Below, in pieces: positions 13,803-20,498 of a stretch of DNA of 29,783 nt. The notes under the pieces are model-generated. The model did no database searches, was not told where the DNA came from, and saw only the letters and a program-made list of their open reading frames with translations. The position numbers were made by a program, and so were the translations under genes. The DNA is taken from positions 1-29,783 of the IMG/VR virus record IMGVR_UViG_3300009183_000265, one strand, 5' to 3'. Each line of letters begins with the position of its first letter. The first letter of the stretch is position 1. This DNA comes from a virus.

Positions 13803-13845
13803 AAAATAAAACTCTTTGAATTAATGCTTTTTTATAAGCCATAAT

Positions 13846-14631
13846 TTATCTTATTGTGAATGAAAATAACTCTCCTGCTTGTGTTACATCTCCAGTAGAT
13901 AAAGTAACTACACTACCAACAATTTGTAAATACATTGGATTGTCAGTAGGTAAGTTTGTAATACCTTTTACTAATCCTGATCTCATTGCAATTAAAACTA
14001 CTTTATTTGTTAAACCACCAACTGAAAAACTATGGTCGCCTGCTGCCGGTGTATGGTAAATAGTTGTTGCTCCACCTGTAGTTGCATTATTAGAAAATAC
14101 CCTTACTCCATCTATAATATTACCTAAATAAATAGGACTTGTATATGCTTTTAATTCAGGAAATATAACATCCAATCCGGTAGCAGGATTAAAATATTCA
14201 GAGAATAACAAATAGTTTTCTCTTAAATAATTAATTAATCTTTGTTTGTAAAACTCTGCAGTTTTTTTATATTCATTACCAATCAATTCTAAATCTGCTC
14301 TATTTGGAGCATTGCTTTCCTCACTTGTTTTTTGTAAAATACCCTTACTAAAAAATTGATAACTTAAACCAAATGGCAATAAACTCATAGTATACCATAC
14401 CAAACAATCTGTAATAAAATTATCTAATAAAGATTTTTCTAATGCAGATAAATTATTTGCTTCTATTCCTGATTGTAAACGTAAATATAAAGTACTACCT
14501 AAAGCAGGTTGCAAATATAGGTCTTGCGCTACTTTAATATGTGGCTTTAATTGTTTACCATCAATAGCATCACTTATTCCAGTTCTACTTTTGATTAAAT
14601 TTTCAGATATAAAAAGTATATTTGCGCTCAT
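13846..14631 (-). CDS. Head-tail connector, DUF6712-like, with extra C-terminal beta domain
   Basis: A 261-residue protein. Residues 1-165 are all-helical, with the pattern of phage head-completion connectors of the DUF6712 type: FISENLIKSRTGISDAIDGK, then the LQPALGSTLYLRL and LIGNEYKKTAEFYKQRLINY helices. The connector docks on the portal ring. Residues 180-261 add a beta-rich domain (VFSNNATTGGATTIYHTPAA, KVVLIAMRSG, LFSFTIR) not needed for connector function, perhaps a decoration or neck collar. It starts next to the portal stop (14632/14631). The next gene starts 44 bp downstream of its stop. Confidence 0.72.
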   Translation of the reverse strand: MSANILFISENLIKSRTGISDAIDGKQLKPHIKVAQDLYLQPALGSTLYLRLQSGIEANNLSALEKSLLDNFITDCLVWYTMSLLPFGLSYQFFSKGILQKTSEESNAPNRADLELIGNEYKKTAEFYKQRLINYLRENYLLFSEYFNPATGLDVIFPELKAYTSPIYLGNIIDGVRVFSNNATTGGATTIYHTPAAGDHSFSVGGLTNKVVLIAMRSGLVKGITNLPTDNPMYLQIVGSVVTLSTGDVTQAGELFSFTIR

Positions 14632-16620
14632 TTATTTTTTCTTTTGAATTATTAATGCCTTCCATTCGTGTCTGCATTGTGTATCTATTTCTCCATCATT
14701 ATTCCAAAATCCTCCAACTCTATCAAATACTGAATAACCTAAAGCAGCACTCATTTGTTCTATTCTTGCTCTTGACCATAATTTAGTTTTAGCAAGTTCC
14801 ATCATATGAACACAGAACTTTCTTGATGGATGCGATGGTGTATTCCTTTCTAAACTTGGTACAATACTTCTCCAAGCATAAGTATAAGCAATAGATAATA
14901 AGTTTTTAGGTTTAGGCGCATCTGCTTCAACATTTGTTCTTACTCTTTCAATTACTGTATCTTTACCTATCTTAACTTCTTTAACATCTAATATCTTATT
15001 ATCAACTAAACTTTGCAATGTTGCCTCTACAACCTTTATATCTGCCTTTAAAACCTGTGCAAGTCCTTCGCTAGTGATTCTCTTATCTTTATTAATATAA
15101 CCTAAAATATCTGCTTCTAATTGGCTTAGCTGCTTAATCTCTGCAAAGTGATTAAATTCTCTTGCAGATTTTTCACTTATTACTTCATAATCAGCTAATT
15201 CATCACTAAAATTGGCAAACATTTCTACCAATTCCATATCTCTATCTTCAGCAGAAAATGTAGCAGGATCTGAATCTAAACCTAAAAAAGTATTTACATC
15301 ACTATCAGTAAATAAAAACCCACTCTTTAACATTAATGCAGCTTGTTCCTTTGTAATTTTACCATTAGTAAACTGTCTAACAATCCTCATTACGTTTTGA
15401 AATTGTCTACCACTTAGATTCTTTATAGAATCATTTGAAGCAGAAATAGGTTGGTCTATAGGATTAGCTAATGAATTATTAGTAGAAATAGGCGCAGTCA
15501 TTTCAGAAGCTAAACCTAATTTCTCTCTAATTTCATCCCTTGTCATATTAGCAGCCATTACTGACTCACTAAATTCAAAACTTAATGGTTCAACTGGTAT
15601 TAATTCATATTCGCCTTTAATACCTACATAATTAAATAACTGATTAAATACTTCTTCAATTGCTTGTTGTCTTTCATTAACATAAGTATTGGCAAATATC
15701 TTATAAGCATCTCTTATCTCTGTTGAACCACCTAACTGCCCTTCTGTCTTAATACCAAATAAAGAAGGCGATGTAACCTGATGACAAGCAAAGATTTCTT
15801 GTTGAATTAAATTATTAACGTTTGTAAAATCTTCTTTTGTTAACATAGTAGAAGATAAAGGCAGAATCTCTGCACTATTATCTTTTGACTTGTTAAACAT
15901 TATAACTACTCTATCGCCTTCGCTTCCAGTAAACTTCTTTTTAATTCCTCTTTCAACTGCTTCTTTTGCTTCCTCTGCCGGTTCTCCACCATTTAAATTA
16001 ATTAAAGTAGTAGCAACAAAACCATCCTTTGCATTGCCTAAAATATGTCTACTTACCTGTACATCACTCTCAATGTAATTTAATCCTTGAAAGTAGTTTG
16101 GTAAAGGGTAAATATCAGACTTAGGATTGTATTGTTTTACAAATAATATTTGACTTCCGGCAGGGTCATTAATATTAAAAGCAGGATAACATCTAGGTTT
16201 CTCTTTATTATCTTGCCAGTCATTCTTTACTTGAAATTCATTTTGTTCTTTATTAGTTCTAACTTTATGATACTCAAGGTGGTATACATCTTTTATCTGT
16301 CCTAATAAGTTATAAATAATTTGTAGATAATAACCACCAAAAAGTTCATCATCTAATATACATTTTTTAGTAATTTGATTCCACGTTTCTCCTTTAATAT
16401 TTGCCTTTTGGTCTACTCCATCCCATCCTTGACCGAATATATAATTTGTTTTGCTTTTAATAATTGCTCCGTGCTTAGGACTTTCATTAAATAATCCTAT
16501 TAAGTATTCAGGGTAATTATTATGATGACCGAATTCTACATAACCTTTTGCCCTCTTTTCTTCAAATCGTGGTTGCTCTGCTTGTGCAAATTTTATTGTG
16601 ATAATATTTTTATAGTCCAT
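14632..16620 (-). CDS. Portal protein fused to winged-helix and MuF-like C-terminal domains
   Basis: I chose the ATG at 16620 (MDYKNIITIKF), which overlaps the upstream stop by 11 bp; an ATG at 16665 would add 15 residues inside the previous gene. The 662-residue reading starts with a phage portal core (about 1-380): FNESPKHGAIIKSKTNYIFG, GYYLQIIYNLLGQIKD, QQEIFACHQVTSPSLFG, and STEIRDAYKIFANTYVNERQ. Next comes a charged linker and a winged helix (LEADILGYINKDKRITSEGL..., about 518-570). The end (NTPSHPSRKFCVHMMEL, SRARIEQMS, GGFWNN, TQCRHEWKALI) resembles the MuF/minor-head ending often fused to portals in Bacteroidota phages. The portal forms the DNA gate of the head; the fusion may deliver a head protein at portal stoichiometry. 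Confidence 0.82.
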   Translation of the reverse strand: MDYKNIITIKFAQAEQPRFEEKRAKGYVEFGHHNNYPEYLIGLFNESPKHGAIIKSKTNYIFGQGWDGVDQKANIKGETWNQITKKCILDDELFGGYYLQIIYNLLGQIKDVYHLEYHKVRTNKEQNEFQVKNDWQDNKEKPRCYPAFNINDPAGSQILFVKQYNPKSDIYPLPNYFQGLNYIESDVQVSRHILGNAKDGFVATTLINLNGGEPAEEAKEAVERGIKKKFTGSEGDRVVIMFNKSKDNSAEILPLSSTMLTKEDFTNVNNLIQQEIFACHQVTSPSLFGIKTEGQLGGSTEIRDAYKIFANTYVNERQQAIEEVFNQLFNYVGIKGEYELIPVEPLSFEFSESVMAANMTRDEIREKLGLASEMTAPISTNNSLANPIDQPISASNDSIKNLSGRQFQNVMRIVRQFTNGKITKEQAALMLKSGFLFTDSDVNTFLGLDSDPATFSAEDRDMELVEMFANFSDELADYEVISEKSAREFNHFAEIKQLSQLEADILGYINKDKRITSEGLAQVLKADIKVVEATLQSLVDNKILDVKEVKIGKDTVIERVRTNVEADAPKPKNLLSIAYTYAWRSIVPSLERNTPSHPSRKFCVHMMELAKTKLWSRARIEQMSAALGYSVFDRVGGFWNNDGEIDTQCRHEWKALIIQKKK

Positions 16621-16978
16621 AAGTAACGAAATTATTATTTTGTTCTTCGTATTTAGTTGGCTCAAATGGTGTAGCAGGATTTAAATACATAAAACCTTCT
16701 TCTACAATCAATCCGGCAACTGTTAAATCACTTGAAGATACTTTTTGATGAATCGTATAACTCCAAAATCCTTCTTCTTTTAAATCAAAATAGTTATTAA
16801 CTGTAAAAGCAAATTTATCGTATCTGCCAGTTATACTTTGATTTGTAGCCATCAACTTAACCACATCGCCTGTTACTCTGTGGATAAACACAAATAAAAA
16901 GAAAGGGTTACTAATAGTAGCCTTTTCAGTACCTGTGAAATAAATTGTTTGAGTAAGTCCTTTTGTTAAATTAATCAT
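16610..16978 (-). CDS. Small structural protein, unknown role (122 aa)
   Basis: A 122-residue beta-rich protein (QTIYFTGTEKATISNPFFLF, VINVN-like FTVNNYFDLKEEGFWSYTI, then LIVEEGFMYLNPATPFEPT) with Ig-like strand alternation. I know similar short proteins beside portals and capsids in Bacteroidota phages, without a firm role. Its start codon lies 3 bp after the U-run of the terminator at 16982-17013, so its mRNA must come from read-through. It overlaps the portal gene by 11 bp. Confidence 0.6.
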   Translation of the reverse strand: MINLTKGLTQTIYFTGTEKATISNPFFLFVFIHRVTGDVVKLMATNQSITGRYDKFAFTVNNYFDLKEEGFWSYTIHQKVSSSDLTVAGLIVEEGFMYLNPATPFEPTKYEEQNNNFVTYGL

Positions 16979-16981
16979 ACT

Positions 16982-17013
16982 AAAAAAACCCCGACTTTTT
17001 TTATCGGTCGGGG
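16982..17013 (-). terminator. Intrinsic terminator inside the structural operon
   Basis: On the minus strand, CCCCGAC (plus 17007-17013) pairs perfectly with GTCGGGG (plus 16989-16995) across an 11-nt A-rich loop, followed by seven T (16982-16988). This is a full-strength rho-independent terminator. It lies between the capsid/tube-like gene and the gene starting at 16978, with the T-run only 3 bp from that start codon. Partial read-through would give far more capsid and tube than portal. Confidence 0.88.
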
Positions 17014-17036
17014 CATAAATTAAAAATTAAAAAACT

Positions 17037-17555
17037 CTATCCTGCAGTTGTTAAGGCTAAACCTATTGCATTTGTAACTTCAAAGAAATCTTCCTTTTCT
17101 GTACCTTCAAATTTCAACATATATCCCTGAGCATCTCCTGCAGCAGCACCGCTTGTTCCAGTACTTGCTACTAAGTACAATCCTGCACCTTTACCATAAA
17201 GTCTATAAGTACCATCTTTATCAAGTGTAACTGCAACCACTTTATTTTTAGCCAAAGTAGTAACAATATTCCTAGTTGTAGCATCTCTTTTATTAACTGG
17301 AAAATCCAAAGTTTGCTCATAAAATAAAGTGCCATTCTCAATCGAACCTGTTGGATTGCTAGAAGCAACTGCACTTGATTTTGTAGGTATTTCAAATTTA
17401 AAGAATTTTTTTCCTGCAACTTTTGTTATTCCTGTAACTATTCCACTTGCATCAAGTGGAGTGACATTTCCATATTCTGCGAAAAAAACTGCATCGATTC
17501 CACCTACAGATTCTCTACAATCTATTGTATAACCGCTTACTATTGCACAAGGCAT
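17037..17555 (-). CDS. Structural protein, probably tail tube or head decoration (172 aa)
   Basis: A 172-residue protein beginning MPCAIVSGYTIDCRESVGGI, followed by AVFFAEYG, a long beta region (KFFKFEIPTKSSAVASSNP), LPVN-like FPVNKRDATTRNIVTTLAK, LDKDGTYRLYGKGAGLYL and a C-terminal TGTSGAAAGDAQGYMLKFEG. I remember 'CRE.VGGI..' proteins next to Bacteroidota phage capsid genes. Their fold prediction (tube-like versus decoration) is not settled for me. It follows the major capsid gene at 51 bp and precedes a terminator, so it should be made at high level, which fits a multi-copy component such as a tube protein. Confidence 0.6.
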   Translation of the reverse strand: MPCAIVSGYTIDCRESVGGIDAVFFAEYGNVTPLDASGIVTGITKVAGKKFFKFEIPTKSSAVASSNPTGSIENGTLFYEQTLDFPVNKRDATTRNIVTTLAKNKVVAVTLDKDGTYRLYGKGAGLYLVASTGTSGAAAGDAQGYMLKFEGTEKEDFFEVTNAIGLALTTAG

Positions 17556-17572
17556 AAATTATAATATTAATA

Positions 17573-17595
17573 AGGGAGATAGAAACTACCTCCCT
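17573..17595 (-). terminator. Hairpin after the major capsid gene (weak terminator or mRNA stabiliser)
   Basis: The RNA forms AGGGAGGTAG-UUU-CUAUCUCCCU, a 10-bp stem with one G-U pair and a 3-nt loop. It sits 11 bp after the capsid stop. The following bases (UAUUAAUAUUAUAAUUU) are AU-rich but lack a U-run, so full termination is unlikely. It may protect the capsid mRNA 3' end or set a mild drop in downstream expression. Confidence 0.55.
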
Positions 17596-17606
17596 ATGTT
17601 AGAAAA

Positions 17607-18572
17607 TTAGATTCCTGCGATGAACTTTACACACTCATTTGTGAAAGCTACGTTTACACCGATTTTAAATTCTACACGGTAACGTACATCATTATTATCT
17701 TCAGAATACCACATTTTGTATGAACCTTCTTCATCAACCAAATCAACCGCTAAAGCCATATTTGAAAGACTGATTGCATAAGCATCTCCTGTTCCGTTCA
17801 AACCATTTACACTAACTATCTCTACATTTGTACCCGGTAGGATAAATGAAGCAGCTTGTGAATCTTGTGGATTGTAAGCAAACAAATTCAATGCTCTGTA
17901 AGCAAGAATCAATAAACGATACCAATCATTACCAACAAATATTTTAACATCTCCTTTAGCTAATACTTGAACTGGAATTGCTTTATAAATACCTTCAGTT
18001 GCAGCTACTACATTAGATGCAGTAATTGTTGCAATTGGAGAACCAGTTACACCTGTATATCCTGAAACGTTTGCATCAACTGGAGAACCTGCAGCAATTA
18101 ACTTCTGTAAACCATCAAACTTATTTGTGTTTGCAGTTGCACCTGTTGCATCTCCCTGCCATATTGCAGTTTCAAGTTGTGCAGCAATACGCAAATTCTT
18201 TTTATCTAAGAATGCTTTTTGGAAATCTGCATTACCAAAATCTTCGTAAGTAGAACCTGCTTTCAATGCCTCTTGTGTAAAGTATGCTTCCATATCTTTA
18301 GGGCAAATTTTTTCTTCTACTTTAATTTTACCTACTGTAATTGATCTCTGAGAGAAAGTAGTTGTTCCTGAAGCATCAAATGAACAAGATTGAGCAGCAA
18401 ATACTGCATCTGTTTCCATCAATGGAATAGCTACTGAACTTTTAACGTTCGGTATAACGATACCATTTGCAAGAATTAATTGTTGTGTTTTAGCCTCAAA
18501 TACTGCGCTAGTCAATAGAGGTTTAACAAGTTGTTTTGTGTATGCGGATAATCCGCTAAAAGCTAATGCCAT
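17607..18572 (-). CDS. Major capsid protein, HK97 fold
   Basis: A 321-residue protein. The N-terminal arm (ALAFSGLSAYTKQLVKPLL) is followed by an E-loop-like beta stretch (VIPNVKSSVAIPLMETDAVF), a long spine helix region (DKKNLRIAAQLETAIW) and the A-domain GNDWYRLLILAYRALNLFAY, ending MWYSEDNNDVRYRVEFKIGV near the C-terminus, which is typical of HK97-like capsids. It lies 14 bp after the scaffold gene and just upstream of a hairpin that may stabilise its mRNA. The A-rich leader (AATTATAAAAAA) before the ATG fits strong translation in Bacteroidota. The assignment rests on layout, size and place; no Delta domain is seen, since a separate scaffold gene is present. Confidence 0.85.
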   Translation of the reverse strand: MALAFSGLSAYTKQLVKPLLTSAVFEAKTQQLILANGIVIPNVKSSVAIPLMETDAVFAAQSCSFDASGTTTFSQRSITVGKIKVEEKICPKDMEAYFTQEALKAGSTYEDFGNADFQKAFLDKKNLRIAAQLETAIWQGDATGATANTNKFDGLQKLIAAGSPVDANVSGYTGVTGSPIATITASNVVAATEGIYKAIPVQVLAKGDVKIFVGNDWYRLLILAYRALNLFAYNPQDSQAASFILPGTNVEIVSVNGLNGTGDAYAISLSNMALAVDLVDEEGSYKMWYSEDNNDVRYRVEFKIGVNVAFTNECVKFIAGI

Positions 18573-18586
18573 TTTTTTATAATTGT

Positions 18587-19135
18587 TTAGTTAAATAAAA
18601 TATTTAGTGTTTTCTTTTCTTCTACTTCTTTAAAAGCATTTGAAGTTCTTACTGAATTATCAGGTGCTTGTACTGGTGCTTCCACAAGTAAAGTTGATAA
18701 TTTTAAAAGTTCATCAATTACTTTGTTTGCTTTTTTCATTTTAACTTCATAATCAGCAAAACGTTGCTCGTATGCAGAAAACTTAATTTCATAATTAGCA
18801 AATTTCTCGCTTGTTAATGTTTCAAATGCTGCAAACTTAGTTCCCATATCTTCCATAACAGGGGCAACTTCTTCAGGCATTGCAACTTCGATAGCAGTAA
18901 TAACTCCGTTATCTCCGATGGTCATTTTTGAACCATCTACTAATTCAGCTTCGCCCGGCAATGCTGCATTACCGTCAATCATAACAATACCGCCTACCTC
19001 TAGTTTATCAATCATAACCTTACCACCATCTTTTAATTCATATTCTGTGGCTTCAATCATTTTGTCAACTTCAGGTGCAGCAGCTAATTCGTTAAAATAT
19101 TGCTTTACTTTTTGTAAAATTTCTTTTGCTTCCAT
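18587..19135 (-). CDS. Capsid scaffolding protein
   Basis: A 182-residue acidic protein between the protease and capsid genes, the normal scaffold place. Residues 32-85 form a small beta region (YELKDGGKVMIDKLEVGGI, then GEAELVDGSKMTIGDNG). Residues 97-145 form a coiled coil with four [KR]F[AS]x[FY]E units at 100, 111, 118 and 125, the last three on an exact 7-residue period. The C-terminus is a flexible tail (VQAPDNSVRTSNAFKEVEEK). Scaffolds guide capsid assembly and are cut or released before maturation. The heptad helix fits dimerisation and the tail fits capsid contact. Confidence 0.75.
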   Translation of the reverse strand: MEAKEILQKVKQYFNELAAAPEVDKMIEATEYELKDGGKVMIDKLEVGGIVMIDGNAALPGEAELVDGSKMTIGDNGVITAIEVAMPEEVAPVMEDMGTKFAAFETLTSEKFANYEIKFSAYEQRFADYEVKMKKANKVIDELLKLSTLLVEAPVQAPDNSVRTSNAFKEVEEKKTLNILFN

Positions 19136-19154
19136 AATACTATTATATTGATTT

Positions 19155-20468
19155 TTAAAAACTGTTTAAAATTTCTCTTAATTCTGCTAGTTGTTTTTGG
19201 TCTTCACTCATAGGTGCTTCATAATCAAACATTCCTTCTACACTAAATCCCTTTACATTTCCTTGTTTAATCATCTCCCATACTTTAGGATTCTCTACAT
19301 AGAAACTACCAAACCAAGTTCCATCTGGCAAGTCTTTAAATGCTTCCATTGGTTTAATACCTCTTTTAGAATCACTAATAAAACTCTCAAACATTGTAAC
19401 TCCATCAACTTGCATATCTGCTTCGTGCATTAGGTTAACGTTCTTTTGATATCCCTTCTTGCTAAACTTAATTGCAATCTGTTTAATGGTATCAACTGAA
19501 AACTTTACATAGTGTTCTCCAAACTGTTCTGAATTTCTATAAATTAATTGTTGAGGAATCATTAACGGACCAGTAATAATATGTTCGCTTTCTGACTGAA
19601 TAGCAAATGCCATTATACTAAATTTCTCTCCTATACTGCCAAGTTCTTTAATTACATCTGCATTATTATCATAGTGCTTTGCTATGTTTAATTCTTTAAC
19701 CTTTTCAATCTTAGCTTTATTACTTCCTGTTGCATATACTCTACTTTCAGGAATTCCTAATTCTTTTGCTACTAATAGCATAGGACTTTTATCGCTTCTT
19801 GCTGAAATAATAAAAACTATATTACCTGCCTCAATTTCTTTCTTTGCTAATTCTTTACCTTTGCTTGTGCTTAATGTATCATCATAATCAAATGATATTT
19901 TTATAGCTGCAAACTTATCTATTTGTTTTAACTTTCTTGTTGCCCATTCTATTCCTGCATCTCCACCCCAAGCTAACCACATTAATCTACCACATCCATC
20001 TCCTAATTCTTTATTAGAATTTTGTCTATGTCTTTCAAAAGATGCCATTCTAGCAATAGTATCTCTACTTATTGGCTCATTGTTTGCTAATTGGTTTGCT
20101 CTTGCTTTACCTACTGGAGTGCCACATTCTTTCCATCCATATTCTTCAGCATATCTTAAGGCAGCCTTTGCATTCTCACTTGCTTGTTTCGGATAATCTG
20201 TATAACTATCTTCAGCAAAATGCTGCTCCCATAAGCTATTGCATATTGCAACCGCTTGTTCTGTTTCTTTACCCTCATTAATTACATAACTAATGCAACG
20301 ACTTAAAAACTCGTCTTTTTGTTCTCCTTTATTTGGGTCTATAAATTCTTCTTTAAAAGCAATAAAGTCCTTTTTAATCGCCGGACTGTCAACAAGTGCC
20401 ACAAAAGAAACCTCAGCATCATTATTCTCATCTTGATTTATAATTAAATCGTAAATAGGCAATTTCAT
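19155..20468 (-). CDS. XkdF-type prohead protease with inserted HAD phosphatase-like domain
   Basis: A 437-residue composite. Residues 14-40 (AEVSFVALVDSPAIKKDFIAF) are the XkdF opening. Residues 50-83 (CISYVINEGKETEQAVAICN) and 95-183 (GKARANQLANNEPISRDTIA; LAWGGDAGIEWA) form domains often seen in phage head proteins. Residues 188-275 are a HAD-fold insert: D194-Y-D196-D-T198 (motif I), S222 in IISARS (motif II), K251 (motif III) and D267/D271 in HYDNNAD (motif IV). XkdF then resumes: MAFAIQSESEHIITGPLMIP (286-305), NLMHE (345-349, His348), GSFYVENPKVWEMI and GFSVEG (408-412). XkdF proteins process the prohead. The insert keeps all HAD catalytic residues, so it may be active. Confidence 0.83.
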   Translation of the reverse strand: MKLPIYDLIINQDENNDAEVSFVALVDSPAIKKDFIAFKEEFIDPNKGEQKDEFLSRCISYVINEGKETEQAVAICNSLWEQHFAEDSYTDYPKQASENAKAALRYAEEYGWKECGTPVGKARANQLANNEPISRDTIARMASFERHRQNSNKELGDGCGRLMWLAWGGDAGIEWATRKLKQIDKFAAIKISFDYDDTLSTSKGKELAKKEIEAGNIVFIISARSDKSPMLLVAKELGIPESRVYATGSNKAKIEKVKELNIAKHYDNNADVIKELGSIGEKFSIMAFAIQSESEHIITGPLMIPQQLIYRNSEQFGEHYVKFSVDTIKQIAIKFSKKGYQKNVNLMHEADMQVDGVTMFESFISDSKRGIKPMEAFKDLPDGTWFGSFYVENPKVWEMIKQGNVKGFSVEGMFDYEAPMSEDQKQLAELREILNSF

Positions 20469-20498
20469 ATTTATAATATATAATTAAATACTTGTTGT

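Noticed and set aside
16879-16887. Perfect DnaA box (TGTGGATAA) inside a structural gene
   Set aside because: A single 9-bp match in about 30 kb of AT-rich DNA is not surprising, and there is no repeat cluster around it.
17171-17419. Minus-strand 82-aa ORF inside the tube-like protein gene
   Set aside because: An alternative frame within a strongly supported gene; the Leu/Gln-rich product looks like frame-shifted coding sequence.
20072-20281. Plus-strand 69-aa ORF opposite the protease
   Set aside because: It overlaps the conserved protease domains fully and has a Leu/His-rich composition typical of antisense frames.
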